Under the pieces are notes generated by a model. That model made no database searches. It was not told where the DNA came from and was given only the letters and a program-made list of their open reading frames with translations. DNA of 64,000 bases from Proluteimonas flavola (GTDB lineage: Bacteria > Pseudomonadota > Gammaproteobacteria > Xanthomonadales > Xanthomonadaceae), in NCBI RefSeq assembly GCF_021191705.1, contig NZ_JAIWPU010000033.1, positions 19,727 through 83,726 of the forward strand. The letters are read 5' to 3'. Within the stretch, counting starts at the first letter, position 1. Each line of letters starts with the position of its first letter. Both the position numbers and the translations under genes were made by a program. Positions 61,115-64,000 of the stretch are shown piece by piece.

Positions 61115-62326
61115 CTATCCAGCTGATCGTCGAGCATCGCCAAGCAGCTGAGGCTCCGCCTTCCACTTCAGGCCGAACAACGGCCGCAGCGCCGGAATGC
61201 GGCGGATGATCTCGTAGCCGGCGAAGCACAGCCCGAAGGTCGACAGCACCAGCAGCGGGCCTTCGGCCCACAATGGCAGCGCGAATGGCTTGAGGTTGTA
61301 CGCCAGCACCACCGTGACCGTCTGGTGCAGGATGTAGACGGGAAAGATCGCCTGCGACAGGTAGCGCAGCGCGGGGCTGTCGCCGGGCGCCCAGTGCCGC
61401 GCGAAGCCGAGAATGGCGACGATCGCACACCACTGGTTCAGGCCCCAGGCCCCGCGCATCGCCAGACGCAGGCCATGTGGTGGCTCGATATCGCTGAAGT
61501 AGCCGAAATAGGCAGCTATCGCGAGCCAGCTGGCCAGCCACAGCGCGAGGGCGATCCAACGCACACGCACCATAGCGCCCCAGACTGCATTCGTGCGTGC
61601 GATGAGGAAGCCGAGCAGGAAGATTCCGAAGTACTGAACATGGTTGTACCAATCGTCGACCAGCGCATGCGTGGAGTCGAAGATGCCGATCAGCGTGATC
61701 CGGGCGAGGGCGAAGAACAGGATCGGCCACAGCAGCAGGCCCGGACCGCATGACAGGCTTCTGGCCAATGCCAAGCCGAAGGCCTCGAACCGGCGTGGTG
61801 CGAATCGCGCCAGCAGCCACACAACGATGGTGTAGACCCACAGATAGGCGACAAACCACAGGTGGTTCCAGGTCGGCACAACCAGGCAGCCGTCGTCGTC
61901 GCAGAATGAGCTGTCGCCGGCCAGGTAGCGTCCCCAGAAGGCGAGGTAGCCGTCGTGGTAGCCGCCGGGATAGCGCGAATCGAGCAGTTCGTAGTACGAC
62001 TGCGGCGGCACGATCACCAACATGCCGAACACCAGCGGCAGCAGCAGCCGCCATGACTTCGGGCCAAGGAAGCGGGCCTTGCGTCCGCTGGCTTCGGCTT
62101 CCCGCTGTATCTTGCCTAGCAGGAAGGCGGTAGCCGTGCCGGACACCAGGAACAGCAGCGACAGCCGCCACGGAGACGACAGCATCATGAACGGTTCCAG
62201 CGCTGTTACGGCCCGGGCACTGTTCACGTGCCAGTCCCAGCTCACGTAATACATGCCGACGTGGTAGAGCACCAGCAGGCCGAAGGCGCAGATGCGTACC
62301 CAGTCCAGATCGTAACGGCGTTGCAT
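61115..62326 (-). CDS. Membrane acyltransferase (acyltransferase 3 family)
   Basis: 403 residues, ten or so membrane helices. RRYDLDWVRICAFGLLVLYHVGMYY carries the conserved RxxxLDxxR-like start and catalytic His region; LLFLVSGTATAFLLG, FVAYLWVYTIVVWLL and FPVYILHQTVTVVLAYNL are typical later blocks. The family O-acylates sugars, antibiotics or cell-envelope glycans. A truncated relative lies on the same strand beyond the LytTR gene. It is divergent from the LytTR regulator, 155 bases away. Confidence 0.88.
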   Translation of the reverse strand: MQRRYDLDWVRICAFGLLVLYHVGMYYVSWDWHVNSARAVTALEPFMMLSSPWRLSLLFLVSGTATAFLLGKIQREAEASGRKARFLGPKSWRLLLPLVFGMLVIVPPQSYYELLDSRYPGGYHDGYLAFWGRYLAGDSSFCDDDGCLVVPTWNHLWFVAYLWVYTIVVWLLARFAPRRFEAFGLALARSLSCGPGLLLWPILFFALARITLIGIFDSTHALVDDWYNHVQYFGIFLLGFLIARTNAVWGAMVRVRWIALALWLASWLAIAAYFGYFSDIEPPHGLRLAMRGAWGLNQWCAIVAILGFARHWAPGDSPALRYLSQAIFPVYILHQTVTVVLAYNLKPFALPLWAEGPLLVLSTFGLCFAGYEIIRRIPALRPLFGLKWKAEPQLLGDARRSAG

Positions 62327-62481
62327 GAGAGTGCTCTGTCATCAAGTTGGCGATAGCGTCGGTCGCAATGGCAGCCAAGGGCCAGCCCGAGGTGATGGTG
62401 CGCGATGGAATTGGGACGAAAGGCGCCGCCTCGGGGACGAACCGGGGCGGCCCGTGGGCGCTATCGCCTTAGAATGCGCGG

Positions 62482-63378
62482 ATGAGCAATCCTGCACCGA
62501 CTGCCTATCAACGCTTCCTGCCCTGGAAGCGCTGGTTCGAGATCGGGCTCTGGCTGGCCTTGATCGGCGTCAACGCCATCGGCAATAGCATCACCCACAT
62601 CATGGAGTTCCGGCGTGGTGGATCCACTGTGCAGGATTGGGAGCCGGTGGTTTGGGAAATCAGCAGCGCCATGGTCTGGCTGCTGGTGGTGATTCCCGGG
62701 CTGGTCTGGTTCACCCGGCGCTTCCCGTTCCACTGGGACAAATGGCGATCACAGATAGGCCTGCACCTGCTTGCCAGCGTCGTCGTCTCGCTGGTCCACG
62801 TAGGAGGCATGGTCGGCCTGCGCATGCTGGCCTATCGATGGCATGGAGGGGAGTACACCTTCGGCCCCTGGCCGCGCGAGCTGCTGTACGAATACGTCAA
62901 GGACGTTCGCGCCTATGCCATGATCGTGCTGGCCATCGAGGTCTACCGGTTGCTGCTGCGGCGCCTTCAGGGCGAAGTGCAGTTGCTGGCCGCACCGGAC
63001 GAGGGGCCGCCGCTGGAGCGAATCGAACGCCCAGAGCGCTTCCTGGTGCGCAAGCTGGGGCGCGATTTTCTGGTGGCGACCAGTGACATCGAATGGGCGC
63101 AGGCCTCCGGCAACTACGTCAACCTGCACGTGCGCGGCCACGATTACCCGCTGCGCAGCACCATGGCCGGCATCGAGTCCAAGCTGGATCCGGAGCGGTT
63201 CGTGCGCATCCACCGCAGCTATCTCGTCAACCTGGACCAGGTGGCCTCGATCGAGCCGCTGGACAGCGGCGACGCCAGCATCCACCTGAAAGACGGCGCC
63301 TTGCTTCCCTGCAGCCGCAGCTATCGCACTACGCTGCGCGCTGGTCTGGGGGAATACCCAAACACCCAAGGAGGCTGA
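62482..63378 (+). CDS. LytTR-family regulator with membrane N-terminus
   Basis: 298 residues. Four hydrophobic helices occupy about 15-165 (WFEIGLWLALIGVNAIGNSI, WLLVVIPGLVWFTRRF, IGLHLLASVVVSLVHVGGMV, YAMIVLAIEVYRLLLRRL). The C-terminal LytTR DNA-binding domain spans about 190-295 (RFLVRKLGRDFLVATSDIEW, ASGNYVNLHVRGHDYPLR, FVRIHRSYLVNLDQVASIEP). Such membrane-tethered LytTR proteins often regulate the divergent neighbour, here the acyltransferase. Confidence 0.9.
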   Translation: MSNPAPTAYQRFLPWKRWFEIGLWLALIGVNAIGNSITHIMEFRRGGSTVQDWEPVVWEISSAMVWLLVVIPGLVWFTRRFPFHWDKWRSQIGLHLLASVVVSLVHVGGMVGLRMLAYRWHGGEYTFGPWPRELLYEYVKDVRAYAMIVLAIEVYRLLLRRLQGEVQLLAAPDEGPPLERIERPERFLVRKLGRDFLVATSDIEWAQASGNYVNLHVRGHDYPLRSTMAGIESKLDPERFVRIHRSYLVNLDQVASIEPLDSGDASIHLKDGALLPCSRSYRTTLRAGLGEYPNTQGG

Positions 63379-63401
63379 TGCCGGATGACCATCGCTGAGG
63401 G

Positions 63402-63788
63402 CTATCCAGTTGATCGTCGAGCATCGCGAAGCGGCTTCGGCCTAGCCTTCCACTTCAGACCGAACAATGGCCGCAGCAGCGGCGTGCGTCGGATCAGGCA
63501 TTCGTGCAGCAGCAGGCATCCAGCCACGGTGCCTCCGATCACCAGCAGCGGTTCCAAGATCGGTCCGAGCCGCATCGGGACCAGCCAGTAGGCGAGGGCG
63601 ACGATCAGGATCTGGTGCAGGATGTACCAGGGAAATACGGCCTCGCTGCAATACGGCAGCCAGCGGAACGGCCGGTTCAGCAACGTGTGCGCCCAGGCGA
63701 AGATCGCCAGCAGGGCCGTCCAGGTGTAGGTCGTGCGGGCAGCGCGTTCGATTTCATGCCACGGCACGTCCAGCGCCCATTCCGGCAA
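63402..63788 (-). pseudogene. Acyltransferase 3 family, C-terminal fragment
   Basis: 128 residues covering only the end of the family: FRWLPYCSEAVFPWYILHQI, TPLLRPLFGLKWKARPKPLR and DARRSTG. The last part nearly repeats the end of the intact gene at 61115 (LRPLFGLKWKAEPQLLGDAR). The 5' two thirds are missing; the break is beside a GGGGTCAGGTT repeat (63831-63846) and an ISL3 transposase end. It is a truncated duplicate. Confidence 0.8.
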
Positions 63789-63884
63789 TGGCCCGGCAGG
63801 CGGATGGCGGCCCAGCCAGCGAAATCGGGGAACGGGGTCAGGTTAACTTTCGGTTCTTTCCCCAACTGAGGGTTGAAAAAGGGT

Positions 63885-64000
63885 TCATCGCCCAACTCCG
63901 GGGAAGGCGGCACGGATCTTGAGGAAGAAGTAGGCGTCATCGCGGTAGCCGTAGGCGATGCGCTTGATGACCTTGATCTTGTTGTTGATGCCTTCGAGCA
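63885..64000 (-). mobile_element. ISL3-family transposase, C-terminal end (continues beyond window)
   Basis: On the minus strand the last 37 residues read LEGINNKIKVIKRIAYGYRD then DAYFFLKIRAAFPG and stop at 63885. EGxNNKIKVxKRxAYGYRD is the conserved C-terminus of ISL3-type transposases. GGTTCTTTCCCC at about 63852 may be part of the terminal inverted repeat, which would put the element edge just beside the acyltransferase fragment. Confidence 0.75.

Overview
The window looks like a chromosomal stretch from a GC-rich gammaproteobacterium of the Xanthomonadaceae, most like Lysobacter or Luteimonas. The grounds are very high third-position GC, several TonB-dependent receptors with N-terminal STN domains, FecR-type signalling, a type VI secretion locus and REP-type hairpin repeats of the kind common in that family. 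No rRNA, tRNA or CRISPR array was seen. All family names come from reading translated sequence and motifs; no database search was run.

Layout. (1) 1-6.9 kb: the end of a fecR gene, a decayed ParE remnant, a VapC/Phd toxin-antitoxin pair, then a free-standing STN protein, an STN-TonB receptor and a peptidase that resembles the Atxe2 family of lasso-peptide isopeptidases. No lasso precursor, B or C gene is visible. (2) 6.9-8.3 kb: trbC-trbD and a broken trbE, the scar of a conjugative element. (3) 8.4-10.4 kb: a tightly overlapping three-gene operon (saccharopine-dehydrogenase-like enzyme and two small membrane proteins), then an IS630 scar. (4) 10.7-20.4 kb: a MocR-type regulator divergent from a receptor, SbmA/BacA-like ABC transporter, thioredoxin, cytosolic S9 peptidase and a cysteine-synthase-like gene wrecked by internal deletion. 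Together these look like uptake and dismantling of a cysteine-containing peptide. (5) 20.6-32.8 kb: an orphan response regulator, then a roughly 2,450-residue DUF11/Ig-like/OmpA surface protein paired with a 1,230-residue outer-membrane barrel protein. (6) 32.9-47.6 kb: mostly housekeeping and stress genes (P1B-4 metal ATPase, quinone oxidoreductase, esterase, flavin-fold stress protein, TetR/MBL pair, a third receptor, an AraC-type regulator), broken by dispersed repeats and gene scars.

(7) 47.9-57.6 kb: one half of a type VI secretion system in a single operon, tssB-tssC-hcp-tagJ-tssE-tssF-tssG-tssH. The baseplate/membrane genes tssA, tssJ-M, vgrG and PAAR are not in the window. (8) 57.6-61.0 kb: directly downstream lie three toxin-like orphan genes: a CdtB/DNase I-fold nuclease, a deaminase-fold protein with a complete zinc motif, and a protein with the His/Cys dyad signature of clan CD (caspase/CPD-like) proteases. 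They are separated by short repeats built on GGGGTCAGGTT and by a REP doublet. This looks like a T6SS effector cassette region and is the most interesting part of the window. (9) 61-64 kb: a membrane acyltransferase, a LytTR regulator, a truncated second acyltransferase copy and the 3' end of an ISL3-family transposase.
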